A stretch of DNA of 64,000 bases, taken from assembly GCA_964347325.1 (NCBI GenBank), contig CAYFYA010000001.1:62001-126000 (forward strand), read 5' to 3'. A program made the translations under genes and the position numbers. Below the pieces are notes generated by a model. That model saw nothing but the letters and a program-made list of their open reading frames with translations. It was not told the DNA's origin and searched no databases. The stretch comes from JAJISG01 sp964347325 (GTDB lineage: Archaea; Thermoplasmatota; Thermoplasmata; RBG-16-68-12; JAJISG01). Shown here piece after piece: positions 8,962 through 17,387 of the stretch. Within the stretch, counting starts at the first letter, position 1. The number at the start of each line of letters is the position of its first letter.

Positions 8962-9456
8962 ATGGTTGGCTTCGCGCACTTCGACGCCACGCGACCCCTT
9001 CGGGACGCACTCTGCATTTCCACCTTTCTAGTCTCCATGACCGATGAAGGGCTCCTGCTGGGACGAATGAAAGAACATGAACGATGGAAAACGCTGGACA
9101 TAGTCGCCTCGGGGGCCCTGGCCTTCGAGGAGGACAGGTGGGTGTTGCCCGCATCACACCTCCGGATTGGGGAAGATCCCTCGTCGGCAGCCGAGCGCAT
9201 CGCTTTCGAGCAACTAGGCGCGTCGTACGAAGACCTGAGCCTGTGGCGCATCCTCTCCTTCGCCTACCCCTTCCCGCCGCGTAACCAGGACCTCCACTGG
9301 GATCTCTGCTTCGTCTACGGTGTCGAGGTGGAGATGGATGCCGTGCCGCCCTGGTTTGAGGAGGTTCGGCGCATTCCGCCTGGCGATCTGGGCGGGCTGA
9401 GATATGCCCGAGGACATGGAGACGTAGTGCAGGAACTAGGGCTCGCTACGTGGTGA
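8962..9456 (+). CDS. Nudix-fold protein with degenerate Nudix box
   Basis: About 164 aa from the ATG at 8962, which follows a TATA-like TTATCTA (8934-8940) by 25 nt, so a leaderless message is likely. The middle of the protein has the Nudix pattern of strands, followed by AAERIAFEQLG where the box REuxEExG would be. One catalytic Glu appears replaced by Gln, so hydrolase activity is doubtful. The C-terminal half (QDLHWDLCFVYGVEVE) fits a Nudix beta-sheet. Assignment is by pattern only. Confidence 0.6.
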   Translation: MVGFAHFDATRPLRDALCISTFLVSMTDEGLLLGRMKEHERWKTLDIVASGALAFEEDRWVLPASHLRIGEDPSSAAERIAFEQLGASYEDLSLWRILSFAYPFPPRNQDLHWDLCFVYGVEVEMDAVPPWFEEVRRIPPGDLGGLRYARGHGDVVQELGLATW

Positions 9457-9512
9457 CTGTTGCGCCATCCCGGTGTGTCTTTCAGCGGAGCAACAGTCTC
9501 TCTGGTCTCTGC

Positions 9513-9791
9513 CTAGCGCCTCCTCTTCTGGCCCTCAAGGATTCTCTCGGTCTCCTCCTCGATCCAGGTGCGGCCCATGGTCGTATACGCGCTGAGGAAG
9601 TGAGCCACTAACCCGATACCCCAGAAGACCAAGGGGAAGACTGGCCAGAAGAAGGCTTCTGTTCCGTTGTACCACCAGAGGGCCACAAATCCGATGTTGA
9701 CTAGGATGTAGATGGGGAGGTGCCACCAGAACCCGTATCGAGCCTGGGCGATCTCCCGCGCCCTTCTGCGTCTCTCATCTTCTTCCATCAT
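9513..9791 (-). CDS. 2TM-domain membrane protein
   Basis: This 92-aa protein starts at 9791, just after a strong Shine-Dalgarno run (GAAGGAGGGAGCT). A charged Arg/Glu-rich N-terminus is followed by two hydrophobic helices (WHLPIYILVNIGFVALWW, then FFWPVFPLVFWGIGLVAHF) and a charged C-terminal tail. This is the layout of the 2TM domain family found alone or fused to histidine kinases. Function is unknown. Confidence 0.8.
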   Translation of the reverse strand: MMEEDERRRRAREIAQARYGFWWHLPIYILVNIGFVALWWYNGTEAFFWPVFPLVFWGIGLVAHFLSAYTTMGRTWIEEETERILEGQKRRR

Positions 9792-9890
9792 AGCTCCCTC
9801 CTTCCCATGCGGGCGACTGCACCACCGAATACAGAGTCCTGGGCGATTATTTACCGTTTCTTGCAAGGCTCGGTGGACGGCTTGGCGCAG

Positions 9891-10364
9891 TCAACCCTGG
9901 GAGAGAATTTCCGGCGTGATGACCCAGGCAATTGACCAGGATGAGACATCCTTCCTCTCCAGGGCCACGATTCCCCCGTTTCGGAATCCCACTGGGCTAC
10001 TATCCGGGTTGCCACACAGAAGCAGACCAGCAAGCTTCGAGAGGTGGGGAAGGTGACCCACCAGGGCAACATCCTCCGATTGTGGTAGCTTCTCGGCCGC
10101 AATCTTCGGGTCATCCATCGGGCTCAGCCCGTCAGTCTGGCGGATTCCGCCTTCGGGCCGAAGATGACGCCCCAGCATCTCTGCGGTCTGGGCGGCACGC
10201 GTCTTTCCACTGTGGAGGATCCTGGAAACGGTGACGCCACGTCCCGCAGCGAAACGGGCGATGAGATCGATATCCGCGCGACCCTTCTCGGTGAGCGGTC
10301 GATCGGGATCCTTCTCCTTCCACTCCGCCTCGGCGTGCTGCACCAGGTAGAGCCTCACATGCAT
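9891..10364 (-). CDS. sixA: SixA-like phosphohistidine phosphatase
   Basis: This 157-aa histidine-phosphatase-superfamily protein carries the N-terminal motif LVQHAEAE (usual RHG-type phosphate site) and later VALVGHLPHL with the second catalytic His. SixA enzymes remove phosphate from histidine residues of signalling proteins. The start ATG at 10364 overlaps the last base of the aldo/keto reductase stop (TGATG), indicating coupling. A longer frame to 10442 lies inside the neighbour and is rejected. Confidence 0.85.
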   Translation of the reverse strand: MHVRLYLVQHAEAEWKEKDPDRPLTEKGRADIDLIARFAAGRGVTVSRILHSGKTRAAQTAEMLGRHLRPEGGIRQTDGLSPMDDPKIAAEKLPQSEDVALVGHLPHLSKLAGLLLCGNPDSSPVGFRNGGIVALERKDVSSWSIAWVITPEILSQG

Positions 10365-11308
10365 CACACCGCAAAGCGATCGATCCGGACTTCTTTCTGA
10401 GCCTTCTCCAACCTCGCCAACTCGTCCGGCGACATAGTCCACCCGGTCGCGCCCACGTTGCTCTCCACGTGGTTAGGCCTCTTGGCGCCGGGAATGGGGA
10501 TGACATTCGTCTTCGAGAGGAGCCAGTTCAGCGCCACCTGGGAGGCCGTCCTGTCGTGCTTCTGGCCAATGGCCTCGAGGACCTTGAGCAAGCTCTCGAT
10601 AGCCTTCATGTTCTTAACGGCGAAGAGCGGATGGTCCTTCCTGAGCGGGTCCTGAGGCTTGTTCTCCGGGTTGTACTTGCCAGTCAACAACCCCTTCGCC
10701 AGGGGACTCCAGGCCAGGACGGTGATGCCCTCCCGCTGGCAGTAGGGTAGCAGCTGCTTCTCAACCTCCCGGTGGAGCATGCTGTACTGAACCTGGTTCG
10801 ATACGATATCGGTCGTGGACAGGGCACTTCTAGCCTCCTCCAGGTCTCGAACGGCGAAGTTGCTGACCCCGATGGCCCGAATCTTCCCATCCTTGTACAG
10901 CCGCTCAAGGGCTCTCATGGACTCCTCCAAGGGAACCTGCTGCCAGGGATCGGGCCAGTGGATCTGATACAGGTCGATGACGTCCAAGCCGAGCCTCTTG
11001 AGGCTGCCCTCGCAGGCCTGCTGGACATCGTCGTAGCGCAGATGGCTTCCCGAGACCTTGGTGGCTACCACTACCTCATCTCTCCCGATCTCCTTCAGGG
11101 CCTGACCCACCACCTCTTCCGAATGGCCGTCGCCGTAGACCTCCGCGGTGTCGATCAGGGTGACGCCTAGTTCGTGGGCCCTGCGCATGGCCGCGATGCA
11201 GTCCCCGTCCCTCACATCGTCTCCCCAAGGCTGTCCGCCCGCTTGCCACATGCCGACCCCGAGGCAGGATACCCTCATTCCGCTCCCACCCAACTCCACC
11301 TGCTCCAT
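10364..11308 (-). CDS. Aldo/keto reductase
   Basis: This 314-aa NADP-dependent TIM-barrel oxidoreductase has the AKR signatures DTAEVYGDGHSEE (catalytic Asp and Tyr), ATKVSG (Lys) and QIHWPD (His), plus a C-terminal cofactor loop IPIPGAKRPNHVE. The start at 11308 (MEQVELGGSGMRV) matches the family. The upstream extension to 11377 is not conserved in appearance. It is coupled to sixA downstream. The substrate is probably a small aldehyde or ketone but cannot be specified. Confidence 0.92.
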   Translation of the reverse strand: MEQVELGGSGMRVSCLGVGMWQAGGQPWGDDVRDGDCIAAMRRAHELGVTLIDTAEVYGDGHSEEVVGQALKEIGRDEVVVATKVSGSHLRYDDVQQACEGSLKRLGLDVIDLYQIHWPDPWQQVPLEESMRALERLYKDGKIRAIGVSNFAVRDLEEARSALSTTDIVSNQVQYSMLHREVEKQLLPYCQREGITVLAWSPLAKGLLTGKYNPENKPQDPLRKDHPLFAVKNMKAIESLLKVLEAIGQKHDRTASQVALNWLLSKTNVIPIPGAKRPNHVESNVGATGWTMSPDELARLEKAQKEVRIDRFAV

Positions 11309-11400
11309 CGCTACCCCGGCTTCCAGGGCTAGGCCGGTAGAAAAGGATTTGGAGGGAGATCGCATAGCACAGAACAAGAAGGCTCCCCGGGAGAGTCTGG

Positions 11401-12297
11401 ATGGTAGCTCCGAAGGAGTCGCACCTCATCGCAACAATCGACTACCACGTCACCTCAGAGTGTTCCCAGAACTGTTCTTACTGCTGGGGGCCGCTCGACG
11501 TCGAGCCTACCGTGAAGAAGAGAGAGGCCCTCAGAATCATCGATAAGGTTCACGGCCACGGCATCAAGAGGATCGTCTTCACCGGTGGCGATCCCCTGCA
11601 GCGGCGGGATGTCGGCAAGCTAATCCGTCATGCCAAGGGTCTCGGACTCGAGGTCGCCCTATCGACCACCGGCGACAGACTCACGAAACGATTCCTTCGG
11701 AAGTACGGGGTGTCCGTCGACCTCGTGTCGATTCCCCTCGACGGCTCCAATGAGGATGTCAGCTCCCTTACGAAGGAGCCTGGACACTTCACCGCCGTCA
11801 TGAATGCTCTCCGCCTTCTGGAGAAACATCCTGGGGTCGACGTCAAGGTTTGCACGCCCCTGACACGACTCAACGTCCACGATCTCGACAACATCCTGGG
11901 GCTCGTGGCGGACTGGGCCAGGAGGGCTCCAAATCGCGTCTTCTACAACGTCTTCAACATCTATCCACGGGCCATGCAGGAGGTCGATTGGGACACGTAC
12001 CTCCTCTCGGAAGAGGAGTTCAAAGCCCTTGCCGAGGAGCCAAGGGATCTTGGCGGAGTGACCGTTAACTTCCTAGGCCGGGAGACCCTAGACGCCCTCT
12101 ACGTCCTGATATTCCCAGACGGTAACCTCTACCTGCCCTCCGGCCCCGACTACGTCTACCTCGGTCCGTTTCTCAACATCGAGGACCTGGACGATGTCGT
12201 GAGCTACGCCGGATTTCATTCCGAGAAGCACTTGGCCCACTCCAGAGGCTGGGGAAAGAAAGAGGACTCGTTCGCTGCAGGGCAGTCCCCAGTATAA
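11401..12297 (+). CDS. Radical SAM protein
   Basis: This 298-aa protein has the [4Fe-4S] motif CSQNCSYCW (CxxxCxxC, about residues 21-28) and the SAM-binding GGE-like motif FTGGDPL (about 61-67). No C-terminal SPASM cysteine cluster is evident, so it looks like a minimal radical SAM enzyme of the MoaA/NirJ-like fold. No partner gene nearby points to a substrate. It is divergent from the aldo/keto reductase with a short spacer. Confidence 0.85.
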   Translation: MVAPKESHLIATIDYHVTSECSQNCSYCWGPLDVEPTVKKREALRIIDKVHGHGIKRIVFTGGDPLQRRDVGKLIRHAKGLGLEVALSTTGDRLTKRFLRKYGVSVDLVSIPLDGSNEDVSSLTKEPGHFTAVMNALRLLEKHPGVDVKVCTPLTRLNVHDLDNILGLVADWARRAPNRVFYNVFNIYPRAMQEVDWDTYLLSEEEFKALAEEPRDLGGVTVNFLGRETLDALYVLIFPDGNLYLPSGPDYVYLGPFLNIEDLDDVVSYAGFHSEKHLAHSRGWGKKEDSFAAGQSPV

Positions 12298-12365
12298 CAA
12301 GAACTAAGGATGCCGCGACTCACTTCTGGCCTAGCCCCAGGTACCACACTCGGCCTCCGTCACTA

Positions 12366-12617
12366 TCAGTGGCTTCCCACGGAGGGACTTACGCTGGCGG
12401 GGGACCGCTGAGCGAAGGTCTGAGAATCTCCTGACCCTATCAGGAATTTCCTCGGAGTCTTGTTACGAGATGCCGCTCTCCTAGCCTCCCGCCGGAGCCG
12501 CCGGACTACCCAGTCGACCTCGGAGCTTCTGTACTCGAGCCGAGCGTAGTCCGTCAGCCCATCCTCTGCCTCTTTCCTGAATGCCGGATTGGTCAAGGCC
12601 CACATCACACTCACCAA
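12366..12617 (-). CDS. Small hypothetical protein
   Basis: This is an 83-aa frame in the 430-nt gap between the radical SAM and HTH-10 genes. The first 60 residues are helical and Arg-rich (VDWVVRRLRREARRA) and look coding; the C-terminus is less convincing. Starts are possible at 12617 or 12605, the first behind GGTGAG. It is not recognised. The rest of the gap shows no RNA gene. Confidence 0.35.
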   Translation of the reverse strand: MVSVMWALTNPAFRKEAEDGLTDYARLEYRSSEVDWVVRRLRREARRAASRNKTPRKFLIGSGDSQTFAQRSPASVSPSVGSH

Positions 12618-12727
12618 TCATAGTGATTACCTGGGGTACCATGGTAGTTGAGCCGGCGTGGAGAGCCGTTGTAGGACGGCTCAATCGTTAAACACCCCCT
12701 CGACAATTGCTTCCGTGAGGTCTGACT

Positions 12728-13480
12728 ATGGAAGAGATTAGCGAGAGTATGTTCGCGGCGTCCTTCGATGCACGCCACGGATGCCCCATCGGGAGAGCGT
12801 CCCTGAAGTTCCCCGATCTGCGAATCCTTCACTGGTGTGTCAACGACCGAGACATCTTCCAGGTAAGCGGTCCCAGCGCCCAGCTGGATAGCTTTGGGGA
12901 GTGGGTGGACCGGATTTTTGGGACGCGATACCGTTCTCAGCTAAACGAGAGCAGTCTCATTATCACCCATGGGTGCCGCTGCACGGAGGAGTCGACTGCG
13001 TCCGTAAGCGACGCCATATCGGAGGCTGGCGTCTGGGACATCCCGCCCATTGTCTACAGGAACGGCTGGGAGTCGTGGCGCATCCTCGCCTGGAATGAGG
13101 AGTCCGTGCGAGTCTTATTCAAGAAGATACGGGAGTTCGGCGAGGTTCGGATTAAGTCTCTGCGACCCATCGAAAACGCCCGCATGGAGCAGATGATGCT
13201 CATGCCAGCCTCGGACATCTTCGCTGGACTGACGGATCGGCAACTCTCAGCGGTTATCCTCGGCTTGGAACACGGCTACTACTCCCTCCCCAGCGAGACG
13301 AAGGTTGACCGACTCGCGCAGGGGGCGGGTCTCTCACCGTCCACCTTCAGCGAACACTTGCGCAAGGCGGAGACGCGCATCTTCCGCAACCTCAGGCCGT
13401 ACCTGCAGGCGTACGCGGCGCGGTCACCAGGTGAGGCAATCCTGGGTGAGGTCAGGCCTGTTCCGGGTCGTGCCGCCTAG
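12728..13480 (+). CDS. HTH-10 (Bat-like) transcription regulator
   Basis: This 250-aa protein ends in a bacterio-opsin-activator type helix-turn-helix (about residues 165-230). The string LTDRQLSAVILGLEHGYYSL leads into the HTH segment with LSPSTFSEHLRKAE. The N-terminal 160 residues form a sensor-like region of the type seen in archaeal Bat paralogues, without PAS or GAF motifs I can name. An AT-rich TCGTTAAAC at 12685-12693 and a GTGAGG motif precede the ATG. It probably binds DNA and controls nearby or unlinked genes; the signal is unknown. Confidence 0.88.
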   Translation: MEEISESMFAASFDARHGCPIGRASLKFPDLRILHWCVNDRDIFQVSGPSAQLDSFGEWVDRIFGTRYRSQLNESSLIITHGCRCTEESTASVSDAISEAGVWDIPPIVYRNGWESWRILAWNEESVRVLFKKIREFGEVRIKSLRPIENARMEQMMLMPASDIFAGLTDRQLSAVILGLEHGYYSLPSETKVDRLAQGAGLSPSTFSEHLRKAETRIFRNLRPYLQAYAARSPGEAILGEVRPVPGRAA

Positions 13481-13551
13481 CAATCTAGGGCAGCCACCTC
13501 CCGTCCAGGGTACTCCGCCTTAGCTTAGGAACAATGTGCGCGGACTGCCCG

Positions 13552-14400
13552 CTATTTACGCTTCCGTGAAGGGAGAGGGTTGTTCATGTGAAGCGTCCCG
13601 AGTTCTGCCGATCGCCGAGTGGCTTCCTCCACGGCATCCATCAACACCGCGCGAAAGCCGCTCCTCTCCATCAAGTGCAGGGCAGATATGGCGGTGCCAG
13701 CGGGCGAGGTGACGAGGTCCTTGAGTTGCCCGGGATGCTCCCCAAGGTCTCGCGCCATCATTGCAGCACCGAGGACCGTCTGGACTGCAAGCGAATAGGA
13801 CTCATCACGGCTGAGACCCACCTTCACCCCGGCGTCGGACAGACCCTCGATAACCTGGAATATGTACATGGGGCCTGTACCGCTCAGGCCCGTTACGGCA
13901 TCCATCAGCTCCTCGTTCACCTCCATGACGAGACCGACGCTGGAGAAGAGGTCCTTGACGTAGGCGACGTCCTTTTCACTGGTGTGCCGACCGGTGCAGA
14001 TCCCCGTCGCTCCTTGTCGAGCTAGTACGGCCACGTTTGGCATTAGACGGATTACCGGAACCCGCTTGCTCAGAGTCTTCTCTATGAAGCGAGTGTGAAT
14101 GCCTGCTGCGACGGAGACTACTAGCGTCTTCCCGCTGATGGATTCAGCGACTTCCTTTAGCACAGATGCCAGGATCTGAGGTTTGACACAGAAGATAACG
14201 ACTTGCGCCCATGAGCACGCCTTCTTGTTATCGGTCTGCACCAAGATTCCCAGCTCCTCCTGGAGTCGTCTGGCCTTCTCCTCACTCGGAATCGTCGCCC
14301 GGAGGTGATCGGGACTACACTTTCCGGTCTCGAGGAACCCTCTGGCCAGGGCCGAGCCGATGTGTCCGGCCCCGATGACTGCTACCTTCTCGTCTGACAT
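13552..14400 (-). CDS. proC: Pyrroline-5-carboxylate reductase
   Basis: This 282-aa enzyme reduces 1-pyrroline-5-carboxylate to proline with NAD(P)H. It has the Rossmann motif VIGAGHIGSALARGF at the N-terminus. The C-terminal dimerisation region carries the ProC signature (LSGTGPMYIF, KDLVTSPAGTAISALH). Length and both domains are complete. It stands alone, and no proA or proB is in the window. Confidence 0.96.
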   Translation of the reverse strand: MSDEKVAVIGAGHIGSALARGFLETGKCSPDHLRATIPSEEKARRLQEELGILVQTDNKKACSWAQVVIFCVKPQILASVLKEVAESISGKTLVVSVAAGIHTRFIEKTLSKRVPVIRLMPNVAVLARQGATGICTGRHTSEKDVAYVKDLFSSVGLVMEVNEELMDAVTGLSGTGPMYIFQVIEGLSDAGVKVGLSRDESYSLAVQTVLGAAMMARDLGEHPGQLKDLVTSPAGTAISALHLMERSGFRAVLMDAVEEATRRSAELGTLHMNNPLPSRKRK

Positions 14401-14606
14401 GGCGAACGGGGTCTATGGCGACCATGCCGTAAGGCCTTTGGGTTTCCGGCACAGGGCCTGGTCTCTCGAGAGAAAAGAGGGGCACGGGAAAGCTCGCGCT
14501 ATCCAACAGGCTTTTGTGTTTTGAGGACCAGGAATGAGACTAGCTCTTCCCGAGGCGCAGGAGTCGGTTGAGGGAGGAGTGGGTAGTAAGCAAGAGGAAT
14601 GATAGG

Positions 14607-15593
14607 ATGCCTGAGGCGAGAGAGGACAATGCTATTGCCAGACAGATCCGGATACCCGGACCGCTCGAAGGACTAACCCAGGAAGAGATCGAGCGAAAGG
14701 GTAACATCATCAAGGTGACCTCGCGGGCACTGCAGTTTCTTACTGATGACTTCCTGAAGAGCGGCTTCGAGTGGATGCTCCCCGTGGTGCTCTCGAAGTC
14801 CACGGACCCTCTCTGGCCCGATCCGGAAGCTTCCATCGAGAAACGCCTCGAGATGGAGATCTACGAGGAGACGGTGCGCGCAACCCTCAGCATGATAATC
14901 CACAAGATGGTCGCCTGTTCATTGGTTCAACCCAAGATTTTCTTCCTGTCGCCCAACGTCCGCATAGAGAGGAGAGAGAGGGCTACCACGGGCTATCACA
15001 TCTACGAGTTCACTCAACTCGACTTCGAGATGCGGGACGCGACGGCCCCAGATGTCAGGCACAGGGTAGAGGAGGCCCTTGTAGGCCTCGTTCGCCACCT
15101 CACCTCTACCATGAAACAGGAACTGGCAGCCCTCGGCAGGTCAGAGGACCTGAGGCAGCCCGCCCTGGGATTTGAGGTGCTCGATCGGGAAGACCTGCTG
15201 GAGGAGTCCGGCGAGGAGTGGGAGGGAGAACTTGTGCAGAGAATCGACGACCCCGTGTGGGTGACGAACATACCCAGGGAGTTCTACGATTACGAGGATT
15301 TCGAGGAAGGACGATGGGACAACTACGACCTCTTCCTGCCCCAGCATGGCGAGGTGCTGTCCGGTGCGCGAAGAGAGTGGGAGTACGACAAGATCATGGG
15401 GAAGATGGAGAGGGACGGCGTCGATCCGGGCATCTACGAACTTCTGTTGAAGCTCGCCAAACAGGGGAGGCTCAATCCTTCGGCAGGGGCAGGTATAGGT
15501 CTCGAGAGACTCCTTGGATGGCTCGTGGGATCGGAGCATATAGCGGAGGTGCAGCCGTTTCCTAAGATCCCCGGAAGAGTCTACGACCTGTGA
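14607..15593 (+). CDS. Archaeal asparagine synthetase (AsnRS-like)
   Basis: This 328-aa class II synthetase-fold protein lacks the N-terminal anticodon-binding domain of asparaginyl-tRNA synthetase. It fits the archaeal asparagine synthetase related to AsnRS that amidates aspartate with ATP and ammonia. Motif-like strings are YHIYEFTQLDFEM (motif 2 region) and SAGAGIGLERLLGWL (motif 3). The ATG at 14607 (MPEARED) follows a GAGG element; a TTG at 14568 would add 13 residues. With GatD and GatE in the same window, the organism probably relies on amidation routes for Asn and Gln-tRNA. Confidence 0.85.
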   Translation: MPEAREDNAIARQIRIPGPLEGLTQEEIERKGNIIKVTSRALQFLTDDFLKSGFEWMLPVVLSKSTDPLWPDPEASIEKRLEMEIYEETVRATLSMIIHKMVACSLVQPKIFFLSPNVRIERRERATTGYHIYEFTQLDFEMRDATAPDVRHRVEEALVGLVRHLTSTMKQELAALGRSEDLRQPALGFEVLDREDLLEESGEEWEGELVQRIDDPVWVTNIPREFYDYEDFEEGRWDNYDLFLPQHGEVLSGARREWEYDKIMGKMERDGVDPGIYELLLKLAKQGRLNPSAGAGIGLERLLGWLVGSEHIAEVQPFPKIPGRVYDL

Positions 15594-15643
15594 GGGCCCC
15601 CTACCCGCAGGCTTTATGAAGCTCGACACAGTCCGATTGCTGT

Positions 15644-15793
15644 ATGGCCCGCTTCCCGGAGGCCGAGGCACGCCTCCTCTTTAAGAAGATCTGCATGAAG
15701 TGCTCCGCCCGCAACGCCATGAGGGCAACCCACTGTCGGAAGTGCGGCAGCACCGACTTGAGGCAGAAAGCGAGGGAGTTTCGCCGCAAGTGA
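15644..15793 (+). CDS. rpl40e: Ribosomal protein L40e
   Basis: This 49-aa zinc-ribbon ribosomal protein has Cys pairs CMKC and CRKC separated by 11 residues, with basic N- and C-terminal tails, as in archaeal L40e. A TATA-like TTTATG at 15613-15618 lies about 28 nt before the ATG, consistent with a leaderless transcript. It is a component of the large ribosomal subunit. Confidence 0.93.
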   Translation: MARFPEAEARLLFKKICMKCSARNAMRATHCRKCGSTDLRQKAREFRRK

Positions 15794-15803
15794 TCGGCTC
15801 AGA

Positions 15804-15841
15804 GTAACACGATTTTGCAGTTCCTTATAAGATAGTGTTAC
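15804..15841. promoter_or_regulatory. Candidate NikR operator around the nikR TATA box
   Basis: GTAACAC (15804-15810) and GTGTTAC (15835-15841) are perfect inverted 7-bp half-sites separated by 24 bp, centres 31 bp apart or about three helical turns. The palindromic TATA box CTTATAAG (15824-15831) lies between them, and the nikR ATG follows at 15855. A tetramer binding both arms would block TBP, so autoregulation is likely. Escherichia coli NikR uses split half-sites with a shorter spacer. Confidence 0.55.
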
Positions 15842-15854
15842 CATTGGTTATGAG

Positions 15855-16268
15855 ATGGTCACTGCATCCAAGGTCGTGAGGACGGGCATATCGGTCCCCC
15901 AAGAGCTCATACGGGAGCTCGACGCCTTCGTCGGCTCCACCTCGTACTCCAACCGCTCTGAGGTCATCCGGGATGCGGTAAGGAGCATGCTCCACGAACA
16001 CGAGGGTCTCCATGTTCGGAGCGGCGAGAGGCTTGGCGCCGTCATGGCGGTCTTCGACCTTCACGAGGAGGGTGCTTCAGACCTCCTCCACCGGGTGCAG
16101 CACGAGTACAGCGATGTGGTAAGCACTGTCACCCATGTCCACTTGGTGGATCTTCGCAACTGTCTGGAACTCCTCATTGTCCGCGGGGGGGCAGGGCGGG
16201 TGAACGAACTCATCAACCACATGGTGGGGAGCAAGGGCGTAAAGGAAATCAAATCCATCATGTTGTAG
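15855..16268 (+). CDS. nikR: NikR nickel-responsive regulator
   Basis: This 137-aa protein has an N-terminal ribbon-helix-helix domain (SVPQELIRELDAFV, SNRSEVIRDAVR) and the NikR C-terminal nickel-binding/tetramer domain. The ligand set is visible: a His in LLHRVQHEY, the two His of THVHLVD, and the Cys in RNCLE, matching the His-His-His-Cys site of NikR. The message appears leaderless (TATA 27 nt upstream). No nickel transporter or nickel enzyme is in the window, so targets besides itself are unknown. Confidence 0.94.
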   Translation: MVTASKVVRTGISVPQELIRELDAFVGSTSYSNRSEVIRDAVRSMLHEHEGLHVRSGERLGAVMAVFDLHEEGASDLLHRVQHEYSDVVSTVTHVHLVDLRNCLELLIVRGGAGRVNELINHMVGSKGVKEIKSIML

Positions 16269-16273
16269 GAATC

Positions 16274-17251
16274 ATGCAGCCACCCACGATCGACGAGGTC
16301 TACGAGGCCAGAGACACCATTCGCGAGCACCTAAGTCCATCGCCCCTGGTCCCCTCCCCCCAACTCTCAGAGTTGCTGGGCTTCGATGCCCTGGTCAAGG
16401 TAGAGAGCGTACTTCCCACGGGCGCATTCAAGGTCCGAGGGGGCATCAACCTGGCCTCCCATCTGACTCCCGATGCGAAGGAGGCGGGCATCATCGCGGC
16501 ATCTACCGGGAACCATGGCCAGTCCCTTGCCTACGCAGGTAGACTGTTGGGCATCCGGGTTCTCATCGGAGCGCCCCAGGGGGCGAACCCCTACAAGGTG
16601 AGGGCTATGAAGGCCCTGGGAGCGGAGGTCGTCCTCCACGGGAAGGACTACGATGAAGCTCGGGAGTGGGTAGAGGGGGAGGCGGCCAAGAGGGGCTACC
16701 GGTATGTGCACAGCGCCAACGAGCCGCTTCTCGTAGCTGGAGTGGGCACGGCGGCATTGGAGGTCCTGGAGGATGAGCCTGAGGTCGATGCGATAATAGT
16801 TCCCGTCGGGGGCGGAAGCGGGGCATCGGCGTACTGCACTGTGGTGAAGACACTGATGCCGTCCGTCGAGGTCGTGGGCGTTCAATCTGATAGGGCCCCC
16901 GCCGTCCACACCTCCTGGAAGGAAAGGAGGATGATTGAGATGCCCAGCTCCGACACCTTCGCAGAGGGACTGCAGACGAGGGTCCCCTTCGAGCTAACCA
17001 TCTCCATCCTCTGGAACAAGCTGGATGACTTCCTATTGGTGTCGGACGAGGAGATCAAGAGGGCCATGGCCACCTACCTCTGGCAGGCCCACCTCGTGAC
17101 GGAGGGGGCCGCCGCGGCCCCCCTCGCTGCAGCCTATAGATATCGGGAAAGGTGGGCGGGTAAGCGGGTGGTCCTTGTGCTCACTGGCCACAACATCGCC
17201 AGGGAGAAGCTTCAGGACATTCTGCAGAGCTACAATCCCTACGAGGTCTGA
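16274..17251 (+). CDS. Threonine/serine dehydratase (PLP)
   Basis: This 325-aa fold-type II PLP enzyme carries the lysine motif GAFKVRGG and the phosphate-binding loop PVGGGSGASAY. It fits catabolic-type threonine ammonia-lyase, converting threonine to 2-oxobutanoate and ammonia, without the C-terminal ACT regulatory domain. It starts 6 nt after the nikR stop, so co-transcription is likely, though a functional tie to nickel is not apparent. Serine racemase or another beta-family enzyme remains possible. Confidence 0.85.
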   Translation: MQPPTIDEVYEARDTIREHLSPSPLVPSPQLSELLGFDALVKVESVLPTGAFKVRGGINLASHLTPDAKEAGIIAASTGNHGQSLAYAGRLLGIRVLIGAPQGANPYKVRAMKALGAEVVLHGKDYDEAREWVEGEAAKRGYRYVHSANEPLLVAGVGTAALEVLEDEPEVDAIIVPVGGGSGASAYCTVVKTLMPSVEVVGVQSDRAPAVHTSWKERRMIEMPSSDTFAEGLQTRVPFELTISILWNKLDDFLLVSDEEIKRAMATYLWQAHLVTEGAAAAPLAAAYRYRERWAGKRVVLVLTGHNIAREKLQDILQSYNPYEV

Positions 17252-17387
17252 GCCGGTTGCTAGAGAAACCGTGTCTCCGTGCTCCCATGGGGAAAGGCTC
17301 TGCGGCCTGGCTTCACCGAGCAGAGTCCCGAGGGGGACGAGCCGCCAAGTTATCGCGCCTGGGCTATCCCCAAAACTCGGAAGACCC

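Noticed and set aside
12298..12727. Possible tRNA or structured RNA in the gap
   Set aside because: No acceptor/anticodon-like cloverleaf or conserved tRNA T-loop string was seen.
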